A stretch of DNA of 64,000 nt, from the NCBI GenBank assembly GCA_014193115.1, contig BJHQ01000001.1, positions 310,001 to 374,000 of the forward strand. The letters run 5' to 3'. Made by a program: the position numbers and the translations under genes. Below the pieces are notes generated by a model, which saw only the letters and a list, made by a program, of their open reading frames with translations, was not told the DNA's origin and searched no databases. This stretch comes from Planctomycetota bacterium (GTDB lineage Bacteria; Planctomycetota; UBA11346). Numbering within the stretch: the stretch's first letter is position 1; each line of letters opens with the position of its first letter. Positions 1 through 8,342 of this stretch are shown piece by piece.

Positions 1-443
1 TTGCCCACATCCTTGAGCAGGCCGATGGTGAAACCGAGCTCCGGATCGCACAGCTTGGCCTTGGCGGCGACCAGTCGGCACAGGCAGGCCGTCACCGCGC
101 TGTGGGCCCAGAACGCCTTCATGTTGAAATTGGCGCTTTGTTGTTGGAAGGCGTTGATCACCGAAATCGACAAGGCGATCGAGCGGATGGTCTTGAACCC
201 GAGGATCCGGGTCGCTGCCTCCAGATCGCGGACCGGCTCTTTCAGTCCGTAATAGACGCTGTTGACCATGCGCAGCATCTTGGCTGCCATGGCCGCGTCC
301 TTGACCATGATGCCGCTGATATGGGCGGCATTGGCCGACGGTTCGTTGACCAGGCGGCAGACCTCGGTGACGACCTCGGGCAGCGAGGGCACCGTGTGGA
401 TGCGGCCGATGATGTCTTGCAGGGTGGCGCGGGTATGAGGCAC
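1..443 (-). CDS. HDOD-domain protein, partial (C-terminus beyond the left edge)
   Basis: The minus strand encodes an open frame whose residues read like the N-terminal half of an HDOD domain: IIGRIHTVPSLPEVV, then VCRLVNEP, then KMLRMVNSVYYGL, then ILGFKTIRSIALSISV. HDOD proteins are signalling relatives of HD phosphohydrolases without the metal site, often linked to stress, motility or two-component output. A stop lies just upstream at about 474-476, so the start is either GTG at 443 or TTG at 461; I chose GTG although its Shine-Dalgarno is poor. It is divergent from mnmG. Only about 147 residues are visible, so extra domains downstream cannot be judged. Confidence 0.82.
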   Translation of the reverse strand, partial: MPHTRATLQDIIGRIHTVPSLPEVVTEVCRLVNEPSANAAHISGIMVKDAAMAAKMLRMVNSVYYGLKEPVRDLEAATRILGFKTIRSIALSISVINAFQQQSANFNMKAFWAHSAVTACLCRLVAAKAKLCDPELGFTIGLLKDVG

Positions 444-604
444 GTCCTCAGTCTGGGCCAAGATTCCGATATCAGCAAGTCAGCGAGGCCGGCATGCGGC
501 ACCCGGGGCGCAGGCCCCGCCCTGGCCATCGGTGCGCAGCCGATGGAGCCGTCCCGGTGGTCGGCGCACGATTCCCTTTCCTGGCGATCCGCATGGAATC
601 CGTC

Positions 605-2443
605 ATGCCTGCGGATGTTTTCGATGTCGTGGTGGTCGGCGCCGGCCATGCCGGGATCGAGGCCGCCGCCGCGGCTGCCCGGCTCGGCTGCCGGACGGCG
701 CTGGTCAGCGGCAATCTCGACACCATCGGCAAGATGTCGTGCAATCCGTCGATCGGCGGCACGGCCAAGGGCCAGCTCGCCCGTGAGATCGACGCTCTGG
801 GCGGCTGGATGGGACTGGCCACCGACGCCACCGGGATCCAGTTCCGCACGCTGAATCGCAGCAAAGGTCCGGCGATGTGGAGTCCGCGGGCGCAGTGCGA
901 CAAGCTTGCCTATCACCGCTGGATGAAGCAGCGGACCGAGACCACCGCCAATCTCTTCCCGGTCCAAGGCGAGGCCTGGGAGGTCGTCACCGCGTCGGGC
1001 GCGGTCGCTGGCCTGCGCCTGCGCGACGGGCGTCTGCTGACCACCACCCGGCTGGTCATCACCACCGGCACGTTCCTGCGCGGGCTGATGCACCAAGGCG
1101 AGACCCGGACCGATGGCGGGCGGATGGGTGATCTCGGCAGCGGCCGGGTCGGCGATCCGGCGGTGCAGGGCATCTCTGGCCAGCTGCTTGGTCTCGGCCT
1201 GCGCCTGATCCGCCACAAGACCGGCACACCGTGCCGACTGCTCGGCCGCACCGTGCGCATCGACCGCTGCGAGATCCAACCCGGCGACGAACCGCCGATT
1301 CCGTTCAGCTTTCTCACCCCGGCCATCACCCAGCCCCAGGTGCCGTGCTGGGCCTGCCGGACCACGCCCGAGGCCCACGCCCTGATCAAGGCGAACCTGC
1401 ACCGGGCGCCGATGTACAACGGCCAGATCAACTCGATCGGGCCGCGCTATTGCCCATCGATCGAGGACAAAGTCGTGCGCTTCGCCGACCGCGACAGCCA
1501 TCACCTGTTCATCGAGCCCGAGGGCCGCGACACCGATGAGGTCTATGTCAGCGGGCTGTCGACCTCGTTGCCGATCGATGTCCAGGCCGGGGTGCTCGCG
1601 GCGATCCCGGCCCTGGCCGAAGCCCACGTCCTGCGCTGGGCCTATGCGGTCGAATACGATGTGGTCGCCGGCGACCAGATCGACCACACGCTGATGGTGC
1701 GCAGCGTCCCCGGCCTGCATCTCGCCGGTCAAATCAATGGCACCAGCGGCTATGAAGAAGCCGCCGCCCAGGGCCTGATGGCTGGCGCCAACGCCGCCCT
1801 GTCCCTGGCCGGAAAACCACCGTTCATCCTGTCCCGGGCCGACGGCTACATCGGCGTGCTGATCGATGACCTGGTCGGTCGCTGTCCCGAGGAACCGTAC
1901 CGGATGTTCACCAGCCGGGCCGAGCACCGGCTGCATCTGCGCTCGGACAATGCCGATCGCCGACTGACCCCGCTGGCTGCGACCTGCGGCCTGGTCGAGC
2001 CTGACCGCGGCGCCGCGGTCGCCGCCAAGCAGGCTGCGGTCACCGCCCTGCTGGCGGCGATCCCGCCCGCCGCCGCCAGCCGCATCGCCGGCGAAGGCCA
2101 GGAGCTGGCCGCGGCGCTGGCCACCGCCCCGCTGCTCGCGGCTGCGGAACCGGCCATCGCCGAAAGCGCCTGGATCGAGCTGCGCTATTCCGCTTATCTT
2201 GAGCGCCAGGAATCGCGCATCGCCCAGCTCGCCCACCACCGCGACCTGCCCTTGCCCGAGGACCTCGACTACCGTTCGCTGACCATGCTCTCGACCGAGG
2301 CCCGCAACCGCCTCGCCGAGCGCCGGCCGCGGACCCTGGGCGAGGTCCGGGCTCTGGCCGGCGTGCGCGAAGCCGACCTGGAAAGCCTGTACGCGATCCT
2401 GCAATCGCGGCGCTGGCGCGATGGCGCGACGACTGCCGGTTGA
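605..2443 (+). CDS. mnmG: tRNA uridine-5-carboxymethylaminomethyl(34) synthesis protein MnmG (GidA)
   Basis: FAD-dependent subunit that, with MnmE, installs the carboxymethylaminomethyl group on wobble U34 of certain tRNAs, in the cytoplasm. The 612-residue length is normal for the family. The dinucleotide-binding GAGHAG is at residues 12-17, followed by CNPSIGGTAKGQLAREID, TGTFLRG, IEPEGRDTDEVYVSG and the C-terminal QINGTSGYEEAAAQG and RMFTSRAEHRL signatures. ATG at 605 gives the canonical N-terminus MPADVFDVVVVGAGHAG with GGA about 7 nt upstream; an in-frame ATG at 593 is the alternative. No mnmE or rsmG lies next to it here. Confidence 0.97.
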   Translation: MPADVFDVVVVGAGHAGIEAAAAAARLGCRTALVSGNLDTIGKMSCNPSIGGTAKGQLAREIDALGGWMGLATDATGIQFRTLNRSKGPAMWSPRAQCDKLAYHRWMKQRTETTANLFPVQGEAWEVVTASGAVAGLRLRDGRLLTTTRLVITTGTFLRGLMHQGETRTDGGRMGDLGSGRVGDPAVQGISGQLLGLGLRLIRHKTGTPCRLLGRTVRIDRCEIQPGDEPPIPFSFLTPAITQPQVPCWACRTTPEAHALIKANLHRAPMYNGQINSIGPRYCPSIEDKVVRFADRDSHHLFIEPEGRDTDEVYVSGLSTSLPIDVQAGVLAAIPALAEAHVLRWAYAVEYDVVAGDQIDHTLMVRSVPGLHLAGQINGTSGYEEAAAQGLMAGANAALSLAGKPPFILSRADGYIGVLIDDLVGRCPEEPYRMFTSRAEHRLHLRSDNADRRLTPLAATCGLVEPDRGAAVAAKQAAVTALLAAIPPAAASRIAGEGQELAAALATAPLLAAAEPAIAESAWIELRYSAYLERQESRIAQLAHHRDLPLPEDLDYRSLTMLSTEARNRLAERRPRTLGEVRALAGVREADLESLYAILQSRRWRDGATTAG

Positions 2444-2473
2444 GCTGAACCTCGAAACAGCAGATGCCCCCCA

Positions 2474-2589
2474 GGCGTCAAGACGCCAAGGGAAAAGAGA
2501 GGGGTTCTCCGCTGGCTGGAAAGCCCGCCAGATGCGAAAGGATCTTCCTCCAACCTTCCACCGCTTGGCGCTTTGGCGTCTTGGCGGTT
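2474..2589. repeat. Inverted array of CGCCAAG words
   Basis: The gap between mnmG and the aldo/keto reductase contains GTCAAGACGCCAAGG near 2477-2491 and, near 2561-2589, the reverse-complement words CTTGGCG, TTTGGCG and CTTGGCGG. Together they form a loose inverted repeat. A similar array lies at 11539-11634. No ORF of its own is seen; a dispersed non-coding repeat is the simplest reading. Confidence 0.6.
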
Positions 2590-2656
2590 CCCAACTGCCG
2601 AGGATGACGCGACGGCTGGTCTTGGCGCGCGGCGGACGGCCGCAGCATGCGCCGCC

Positions 2657-3622
2657 ATGATCCGTCGCGCCTTCGGTTCCACCGGCCAGATCCTGAGCGT
2701 CGTCGGCTGGGGCGGGTTCGCCGCCGGCGGGTTCATGTGGGGCGGGCAGGACGACGCCGACACGGTGGCGTCGATCCATGCCGCGGTCGATGGCGGCGTG
2801 AACTGGCTCGACACCGCGCCGCTGTACGGCTCGGGCAAGGCCGATGCGGCGGTGGCCCGGGCGGTGGCGGAACTGCCGGCCAGCCGGCGGCCGCTGATCG
2901 GCACCAAGTTCGGCCACCACGTGGTCGATGGCCAGCGGATCACTGACAATTCGCCGGCCCGGGTGGTGGCGGACTGCGACGCCGCACTGCGCGCGTTTTC
3001 GATCGACGCCATCGACCTCTTCCAGATGCATTGGCCGGCACCGACCGGTATCGCCGAGACCGCCGCCGCCGTGGCGGCGCTGGTCGCGGCCGGCAAGGTC
3101 AAAGCCGTCGGGCTGTGCAACGTCGATGTGCCGTATCTGGACGCGTGGCTCCAGGCCGGTGGGCCGCTCCACGCCGTCCAGAACCGCTGTTCGGTGTTCC
3201 ACCAGGCGGATGTCGAGACCGTGATCCCTTGGTGCGCCGCCCGCGGCATCGCCTATGTCGCCTATTCACCGCTGGAACGCGGTCTGCTGTTCGGCGGGTG
3301 GACTCCGGAGCGGACCTTTGCAGCCGGCGACCATCGCAGCGAACGGCCGGATTTCCGCGGCCCGCGGCTGGCCCGGCGGATCGCCGCCGCCCAGGCCATC
3401 GCCGCGCTCGCGGCGGAAGACGACGAGACCTGCGCCGGCCTGGCGATCGGCGCGCTGCTCTGCATCGACGGCCTGACCGCCTGCCTGGTCGGAGCCCGCA
3501 ACGCCGATCAGGGCACGTTCCTCGGCCAGCTCGGCCGTCCGGCCAAGGCCAGCCAGGTGGCGGCGATCGACGCCATCGCCGCCGAGCTGCACCGTGATCT
3601 GGCGGCTATCGGCGCCAGCTGA
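2657..3622 (+). CDS. Aldo/keto reductase family oxidoreductase
   Basis: A 321-residue NADPH-dependent aldo/keto reductase of the (beta/alpha)8 type, cytosolic. The catalytic tetrad can be followed: Asp and Tyr in WLDTAPLYGSGKAD, Lys in LIGTKFGHH and His in LFQMHWPAP. The C-terminal half carries the conserved AYSPLERGLLFGG stretch. Such enzymes reduce sugar or steroid aldehydes and ketones; the physiological substrate cannot be deduced. ATG at 2657 opens directly into the first beta strand (IRRAFGSTGQILSVVGWGG); an in-frame ATG at 2573 would add a repeat-derived, unconvincing leader. It appears to be a single-gene unit. Confidence 0.9.
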   Translation: MIRRAFGSTGQILSVVGWGGFAAGGFMWGGQDDADTVASIHAAVDGGVNWLDTAPLYGSGKADAAVARAVAELPASRRPLIGTKFGHHVVDGQRITDNSPARVVADCDAALRAFSIDAIDLFQMHWPAPTGIAETAAAVAALVAAGKVKAVGLCNVDVPYLDAWLQAGGPLHAVQNRCSVFHQADVETVIPWCAARGIAYVAYSPLERGLLFGGWTPERTFAAGDHRSERPDFRGPRLARRIAAAQAIAALAAEDDETCAGLAIGALLCIDGLTACLVGARNADQGTFLGQLGRPAKASQVAAIDAIAAELHRDLAAIGAS

Positions 3623-3648
3623 AGCGGTCCGCGCTGCTGCCTGCCTGG

Positions 3649-3705
3649 CCGAGCTGGCGCTCGGCGCTCCCAGGGCGCTCGAGCGCTCCAAGGGCGCTCG
3701 GCGCT
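3649..3705. repeat. Dispersed GCTGGCGCTCGGCGCTCCC repeat
   Basis: A full copy of the dispersed GC-rich repeat (around GCTGGCGCTCGGCGCTCCC, 3649-3675) is followed by degenerate half-copies to about 3705. Inside each copy CCGAG and CTCGG can pair as a small hairpin. The same word recurs near 5083, 5225, 13404 and 13471. The remainder of the gap up to the ketosynthase start shows nothing else. Confidence 0.7.
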
Positions 3706-3805
3706 CCCGGGGAGGGGCTGAAGCCGCCAGCGGTACAGCCTGGATGGCCAGGACTGTTGCCGGGGTCGGGCTGTCCCTGAGGCTACCAAGCAGGAGTCTG
3801 CTCTG

Positions 3806-5056
3806 ATGTGGACCAGCTACGGTCAACGCCGCCGGGTGGTGATCACCGGCATGGATGCGATCTCGGTGCTCGGCAGCGAACTTGCCGACATCGCGGAGAG
3901 CCTGCGCACCGGCCGCTCCGGCATCGCCATCGACCCCGAGCGCCAGGCCCAGGGCTGGCGGTCGCCCCTCGCCGGTCGGCTGCCGGCCATGGATTACACC
4001 AGGTTTTTCGATCGTAAGGTGCGCAAGAGCATGGCGCAGAACGCGTTGATGGCGGCGACCTGCGCCCATCGCGCGATCGAACGCTCGGGCTGCCGAGACG
4101 TGCTCGACTCGGTCCGGGCGGGCATCCTGATCGGCAATGATTCCAGCGCCGAGCCCCTCGAAGAGGTGGTCAACAGCGTCCGCCAGGGCCACGGCACCAC
4201 GCCGCTGGGATCGAACAAGGTTCTGCACGCCCTGACCAGCACGGCGTCGATCAACCTCGGTCCGCTGCTCAAGACCAAGGGCATCAGCCTGACCCTGGCC
4301 GGGGCCTGCGCGAGCGGCGCCCACGCCGCCGGCCTGGGCTGGATGCTGATCGCGATGGGTCTTCAGGACACGCTGGTCTGCGGCGGCACCCAGGAGACCT
4401 GCTGGCAGAGCATGGCGGCCTTCGACGCCTTGCGCGTGTTCAGCATGCGTCTCGACGATCCGGCCGGCGCGGTGCGGCCCTTCGACCGCGATCGCGACGG
4501 CCTGGTGCCGTCCGGTGGTTGCGCCGTGCTGATCCTGGAGGAATACGAGCAGGCCCGGCGGCGCGGCGCCCCGATCTTGGCGGAAATCCTGGGGTATTCC
4601 TTTGGTTCCGATGGCGACCACCTGACCACCGGCGACGGCAAAGGCGCGGAGCGGACGATGCGCGCCGCCCTGGCCGCCGCCGAGGTCCGCCCCGACCAGA
4701 TCGATTACGTCAATGCCCACGCCACCGCCACCGAGGCCGGCGACATCGCCGAGGGCGTGGCGCTGAACGCGGTGTTCGGCGAGTCCGGTCCGCCGGTGTC
4801 CTCGACCAAATCGATGACCGGCCACGAATGCTGGATGGCCGGAGCCGCCGAGCTGGTCTATTCGACGTTGATGATGCACGGCGATTTCATCGCCCCGAAC
4901 CGCAACTACCAGAACCACGATCCGCGCATCCCGCCCTTCCGGGTCGCAGCCCAGCCGATCCTGAACACCCAGGTCCGCACCGTGCTGTCCAACAGCTTCG
5001 GCTTCGGCGGCACCAATGCCTGCGTGGTCTTGCGTCACCCGGCGGCGATGGCGTGA
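3806..5056 (+). CDS. Beta-ketoacyl-[acyl-carrier-protein] synthase (KAS I/II type)
   Basis: A 416-residue condensing enzyme that would extend an ACP-bound acyl chain by decarboxylative Claisen condensation. The Cys-His-His triad is intact: Cys168 in LAGACASGAHA, His305 in NAHATATEAGD and His340 in TKSMTGHECW, with the C-terminal SFGFGGTNA loop. The usual Gly after the first His is replaced by Ala (NAHA rather than NAHG). CAGGAG lies 9 nt before ATG 3806. No acyl-carrier protein, reductase or chain-length partner is adjacent, but two dehydratase-like hotdog genes and a thioesterase lie on the opposite strand at 8.3-10.1 kb, which suggests a split acyl-chain pathway. A role in housekeeping fatty-acid synthesis is the alternative. 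Confidence 0.93.
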   Translation: MWTSYGQRRRVVITGMDAISVLGSELADIAESLRTGRSGIAIDPERQAQGWRSPLAGRLPAMDYTRFFDRKVRKSMAQNALMAATCAHRAIERSGCRDVLDSVRAGILIGNDSSAEPLEEVVNSVRQGHGTTPLGSNKVLHALTSTASINLGPLLKTKGISLTLAGACASGAHAAGLGWMLIAMGLQDTLVCGGTQETCWQSMAAFDALRVFSMRLDDPAGAVRPFDRDRDGLVPSGGCAVLILEEYEQARRRGAPILAEILGYSFGSDGDHLTTGDGKGAERTMRAALAAAEVRPDQIDYVNAHATATEAGDIAEGVALNAVFGESGPPVSSTKSMTGHECWMAGAAELVYSTLMMHGDFIAPNRNYQNHDPRIPPFRVAAQPILNTQVRTVLSNSFGFGGTNACVVLRHPAAMA

Positions 5057-5082
5057 ACGGCCTTCCTTTGGCGAAGGACCGC

Positions 5083-5251
5083 CCTGGGAGCGCCGAGCGC
5101 CAGCTCGGCCCGCAGGCCAGTGGACGTGCTGTGTCGGAAAGGGAAGTTTCGAATGCTCCCACCAGCTCAGAACCCCACGTAAACGCAATTTTCGGCAAGA
5201 ATTCCAACGCAAGCGCCAGCTCATGCCGAGCTGGCGCTCGGCGCTCCCAGG
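5083..5251. mobile_element. MITE-like element with 27-bp terminal inverted repeats
   Basis: Positions 5083-5109 and 5225-5251 are perfect 27-bp inverted copies of the dispersed GCTGGCGCTCGGCGCTCCC repeat. They enclose about 115 bp of visibly less GC-rich, non-coding DNA. No transposase is encoded. The layout resembles a miniature inverted-repeat element, or simply two repeats in opposite orientation; I cannot see a clear target-site duplication. Confidence 0.55.
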
Positions 5252-5265
5252 CCGCGGCGGCGTTA

Positions 5266-6174
5266 TTGTGGTTCATTCCGCTGTGCCTGCTGCTCAGCGG
5301 CGGGGTGCTGCTCAGCGGCTGCTCGCTGCTCGGACCGCCGCGCTCGGTCACCCAGCCCGAAGGCGTCCACATCACCCGCGAGATCCCCTTCGCGTCGGTC
5401 GGTTCGCGGAAGCTCTGCTTGGATCTGTACCGCAGCGAAGCTGCCTCAGAGGTGCAGCCGTGCCTGGTGTGGATCTATGGCGGCGGCTGGTTGCGCGGCG
5501 ACAAGGATCCGCTGCCGATCGCACCGCTCGCGCAGCGCGGTTTCACCCTGGCTTCGATCGACTACCGGCTGAGCGACGAGGCCATCTTCCCCGCCCAGAT
5601 CCACGACGTGAAAGCCGCGATGCGTTGGCTGCGCGCGAACGCTGGCCAGCTCGGGATCGACCCACAGCGGATCGGCGTCATCGGAGGTTCCGCCGGCGGT
5701 CACCTCGCGGCCTTGGCCGGAACTGCCGGTCCTGAGGTGCCAGGGCTGGAAGGCGGCCTCGGCGTGACCGGCGTATCGAGTCGCCCGGACTGCGTCGTCG
5801 CCCTGTTCCCCGCCACCGATCTCGCCCGCCTCGACATGGCGGAAACCCACGTCGATTGGCGGATTCGGGTCGCGGTGCGGAAGATGCTCGGCAATGTCCG
5901 GACCATCGACAGCGCGGCGGCCGCCGCGGCGAGCCCGATCACCTGGGTCGATGCCCAGGATCCGCCGCTGCTGTTGGTCCACGGCGATCGCGATTTTCTG
6001 ATCGACCGCGACCAGAGCGATCTGATGCACGCCGCTGTCACCCGGGCCGGCGGCAGCAGCCGGTTGGTCATCATCCCCGGCGCCGGCCACGGCAACCGCA
6101 TGCTCGCCCGACCCGATGTGCAGGCCGCCATCGGCGGATTCCTCGACGAGCAACTGGGCAAACCGCGCCGCTGA
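5266..6174 (+). CDS. Alpha/beta-hydrolase lipoprotein (esterase/lipase-like)
   Basis: Hydrolase of the carboxylesterase/BD-FAE type. The oxyanion-hole motif is IYGGGWLRGD, the nucleophile elbow is GVIGGSAGGHLA, the acidic residue lies in LLVHGDRDFLID and the catalytic His in PGAGHGN. A hydrophobic stretch ending in LLSGC looks like a lipobox, so the enzyme is probably anchored in the outer membrane or inner leaflet and acts on ester substrates in the periplasm. The start is uncertain: TTG at 5266 begins inside the hydrophobic segment, while the in-frame codons just upstream (RAGARRSQ) come from the repeat and would supply the missing positive n-region. The element at 5083-5251 may have replaced the original start. 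Confidence 0.82.
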   Translation: MWFIPLCLLLSGGVLLSGCSLLGPPRSVTQPEGVHITREIPFASVGSRKLCLDLYRSEAASEVQPCLVWIYGGGWLRGDKDPLPIAPLAQRGFTLASIDYRLSDEAIFPAQIHDVKAAMRWLRANAGQLGIDPQRIGVIGGSAGGHLAALAGTAGPEVPGLEGGLGVTGVSSRPDCVVALFPATDLARLDMAETHVDWRIRVAVRKMLGNVRTIDSAAAAAASPITWVDAQDPPLLLVHGDRDFLIDRDQSDLMHAAVTRAGGSSRLVIIPGAGHGNRMLARPDVQAAIGGFLDEQLGKPRR

Positions 6175-6176
6175 AC

Positions 6177-6679
6177 AACCCGGAGCGCCGCACTTTGTGC
6201 GGCCGGTAGCGATGGTTCATGGAAGCCGCCAACCCGGAGCGCCGCAATCTGTGCGGCCGGTCGTACCGAATCGACCGATCAGTTGGCAGTCGCTGGTAAT
6301 CGGGCCGCACGGAGTGCGGCGCACCGGGTCATGGAAGCTCGCCAACCCGGAGCGCCGCACTCTGTGCGGCCGGTCGTACCGAATCGACCGATCAGTTGGC
6401 AGTCGCTGGTAATCGGGCCGCACAGAGTGCGGCGCTCCGGGTCATGGAAGCTCGCCAACCCGGAGCGCCGCACTCTGTGCGGCCGGTCGTACCGAATCGA
6501 CCGATCAGTTGGCAGTCGCTGGTAATCGGGCCGCACGGAGTGCGGCGCACCGGGTCATGGAAGCTCGCCAACCCGGAGCGCCGCACTTCGTGCGGCCGGT
6601 AGCGATGGTTCATGGAAGCTCGCCAACCCGGAGCGCCGCACTCTGTGCGGCCGGTAGCGATGGTTCATGGAAGCTCGCC
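6177..6679. repeat. Tandem palindromic repeat array (113-bp period, plus 54/55-bp short units)
   Basis: Units begin with AACCCGGAGCGCCGC at 6177, 6231, 6344, 6457, 6570 and 6625. The spacings are 54, 113, 113, 113 and 55 bp. In each long unit GAGCGCCGCACTCTGTGCGG near the start faces a near reverse complement (CCGCACGGAGTGCGGCGC) near the end, so each unit can fold into a long hairpin; the short units lack the middle. The unit end (ATGGAAGCTCGCC) is also the complement of the last codons and stop of the C45 gene, so the array runs into that gene. No CRISPR spacer pattern is seen. Confidence 0.9.
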
Positions 6680-8341
6680 CAGGGCTTTGCGGATCCGCTC
6701 CGCGTCGGCGGGATAGGCCGGCGGGGCGGCCAGCGCTGCTTCCAGCCAGCGGCGCCGTTCGCCGGGATCCCGCGTCACCAGACCAGCCAGCCACTGGCTC
6801 TCGAAATGCTCGGGATTCAAGCGCAGGATGGTCGCCACCAGGGTTTCGGCTTCCGGTCGTTCTGTTTCATCCAGACCGCCGCTCAGCAGCGTTTTCAGCT
6901 GAGCGCAGGCGGCCAGCCAGCGCGGCAGGTCCTGCGCGCAGCGCTCCAACTCGGGATCGGCCGGTATCGGCGGCAGATCCACCGGACCGTCGACGGTGAA
7001 GGCGCGCATCGCGCCCAGGCCGTGGCGCGGTTCGCTGACCCACACCACGCCGGCCGTGACATCGCACACCGCCAGATGGCATCCGATCCAGGCGTTGATT
7101 GTGCCCCGATGGCCGAAACCGAGCTCTTTTCCGGCAGGTCCACGGCGGTCGCGGAGCAGCGTCGCCAGCGCCGGCAGGTCGAAGCTGCGTCCGGCGAGCA
7201 GCTCCTCGACCCGGGCCCAGCGCTTCGCCGTCGTGCCGTGGGCCAGGCGATCGGCATTGGCCCGATCGGCGGACCAGGTCGGAGCGATGAAGTGGTTGGT
7301 GACGATCAGGCGATCGTCGGCCATATCGCGTACGCCGAAGCCGCCGGGACCTTTCTCAGCGACCACCGCCCGGCCTTCCCGGGCGCTGACCAGCAGCACC
7401 GCATCGCTGACGAATACCGGGGTATTCTTCAGGATGTCGAGCGCTGCATCGATGCCGTCAGCGTGCTGGAGGATCTCCCGAACCGCCAGCACCACTGGTC
7501 GGCCGACGAACACCCGGGCGTCGGTGGCGGCGGCATTGATCGACACCCACAGCCCGGCGTCGTTCAGGCCGGTGACGGCGCCGCTCATCCCCGCCCAGCA
7601 AACGTGGACGAAGCGATGGCCGCGATCCGGCGCGACGGTGTAGACGATCTTATCGAGGTCGAAGCGGGCTCCGCCTTCGAAATCGAACAGCCGGCCGACC
7701 AGCCAGTGGCCGCCAGTCCGATCCGGCCCGAGGGCCACCCGACTCGGCCCAAGGGCCACGGCGGTGCAGCCCACCGCGATCGGCTGGACCAGCGGACTGT
7801 CGATCAGGTACTGGCTGATGTCGTGCAGGGCGTGGTATTGCAGGCCCCGCGACCACGACGGACCCATCGCCCGATAGGCATCGAAGAACCGCCCATGGGC
7901 CGCGGTGCTGGCGGCGATCTCGGTCAGTTCGTCGCTGCGGTAATGCGCCGCCAGGGTCCGGTTGTTGGCATTGACCAGTCCGAGCAGCAGATGGCGCAGC
8001 GGGAACCACGGCACCCGCTCGGTGAACACTCCGACCAGGTCGCCTTCGAGGGCGGTGATCCGATCGCCGGCGAGGCGGCCGAGGCCCCAGCCGATCTCGC
8101 TCGGTGAGCCGGCGAGATGGACATGGGTGATCGCGCCGACGGATTCGCGGTAGCAGGCGCCCCACGAAGTCCTCGATCCGGTGATCGTGACCGGCGCATC
8201 CTGACGTTCCTGGGACAAGGCGATTGTTGGCGCCGCCTTCACCCCAAGCAGCATTCCGAGTGCCGGCAGGCCGATCCACAGCCACGACCAGCCGAGCAGC
8301 ACCAGGGCGAGGAACCACCGCGCCAACGTCACCGTCAGCAC
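6665..8341 (-). CDS. Membrane-anchored C45-family Ntn acyltransferase/hydrolase
   Basis: A 558-residue protein with an N-terminal membrane segment (about residues 5-35) and an Ntn-hydrolase domain resembling the C45 (isopenicillin-N acyltransferase/carcinine hydrolase) family. The candidate nucleophile is Cys192 in IAVGCTAVALGP, preceded by a propeptide-like region, followed by GLNDAGLWVSINA and VTNHF-type motifs. Family members self-cleave before the Cys and make or break amide bonds to acyl groups. Translation starts at GTG 8341, one base after the ApeI-like stop, so it ends a long gene train with acyl-chain genes; acyl transfer to an amine at the membrane is a reasonable guess. The last four codons and stop lie in the repeat array. 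Confidence 0.8.
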   Translation of the reverse strand: MLTVTLARWFLALVLLGWSWLWIGLPALGMLLGVKAAPTIALSQERQDAPVTITGSRTSWGACYRESVGAITHVHLAGSPSEIGWGLGRLAGDRITALEGDLVGVFTERVPWFPLRHLLLGLVNANNRTLAAHYRSDELTEIAASTAAHGRFFDAYRAMGPSWSRGLQYHALHDISQYLIDSPLVQPIAVGCTAVALGPSRVALGPDRTGGHWLVGRLFDFEGGARFDLDKIVYTVAPDRGHRFVHVCWAGMSGAVTGLNDAGLWVSINAAATDARVFVGRPVVLAVREILQHADGIDAALDILKNTPVFVSDAVLLVSAREGRAVVAEKGPGGFGVRDMADDRLIVTNHFIAPTWSADRANADRLAHGTTAKRWARVEELLAGRSFDLPALATLLRDRRGPAGKELGFGHRGTINAWIGCHLAVCDVTAGVVWVSEPRHGLGAMRAFTVDGPVDLPPIPADPELERCAQDLPRWLAACAQLKTLLSGGLDETERPEAETLVATILRLNPEHFESQWLAGLVTRDPGERRRWLEAALAAPPAYPADAERIRKALGELP

Positions 8342-8342
8342 A

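Noticed and set aside
242..3202. Minus-strand open frame of 986 codons opposite mnmG and the aldo/keto reductase
   Set aside because: It is antisense to two well-supported genes, has no recognisable domain and a composition typical of GC-rich shadow frames.
6177..6679. Repeat array considered as CRISPR
   Set aside because: Units are 54-113 bp, internally palindromic and directly adjoining, with no unique spacers and no cas genes.
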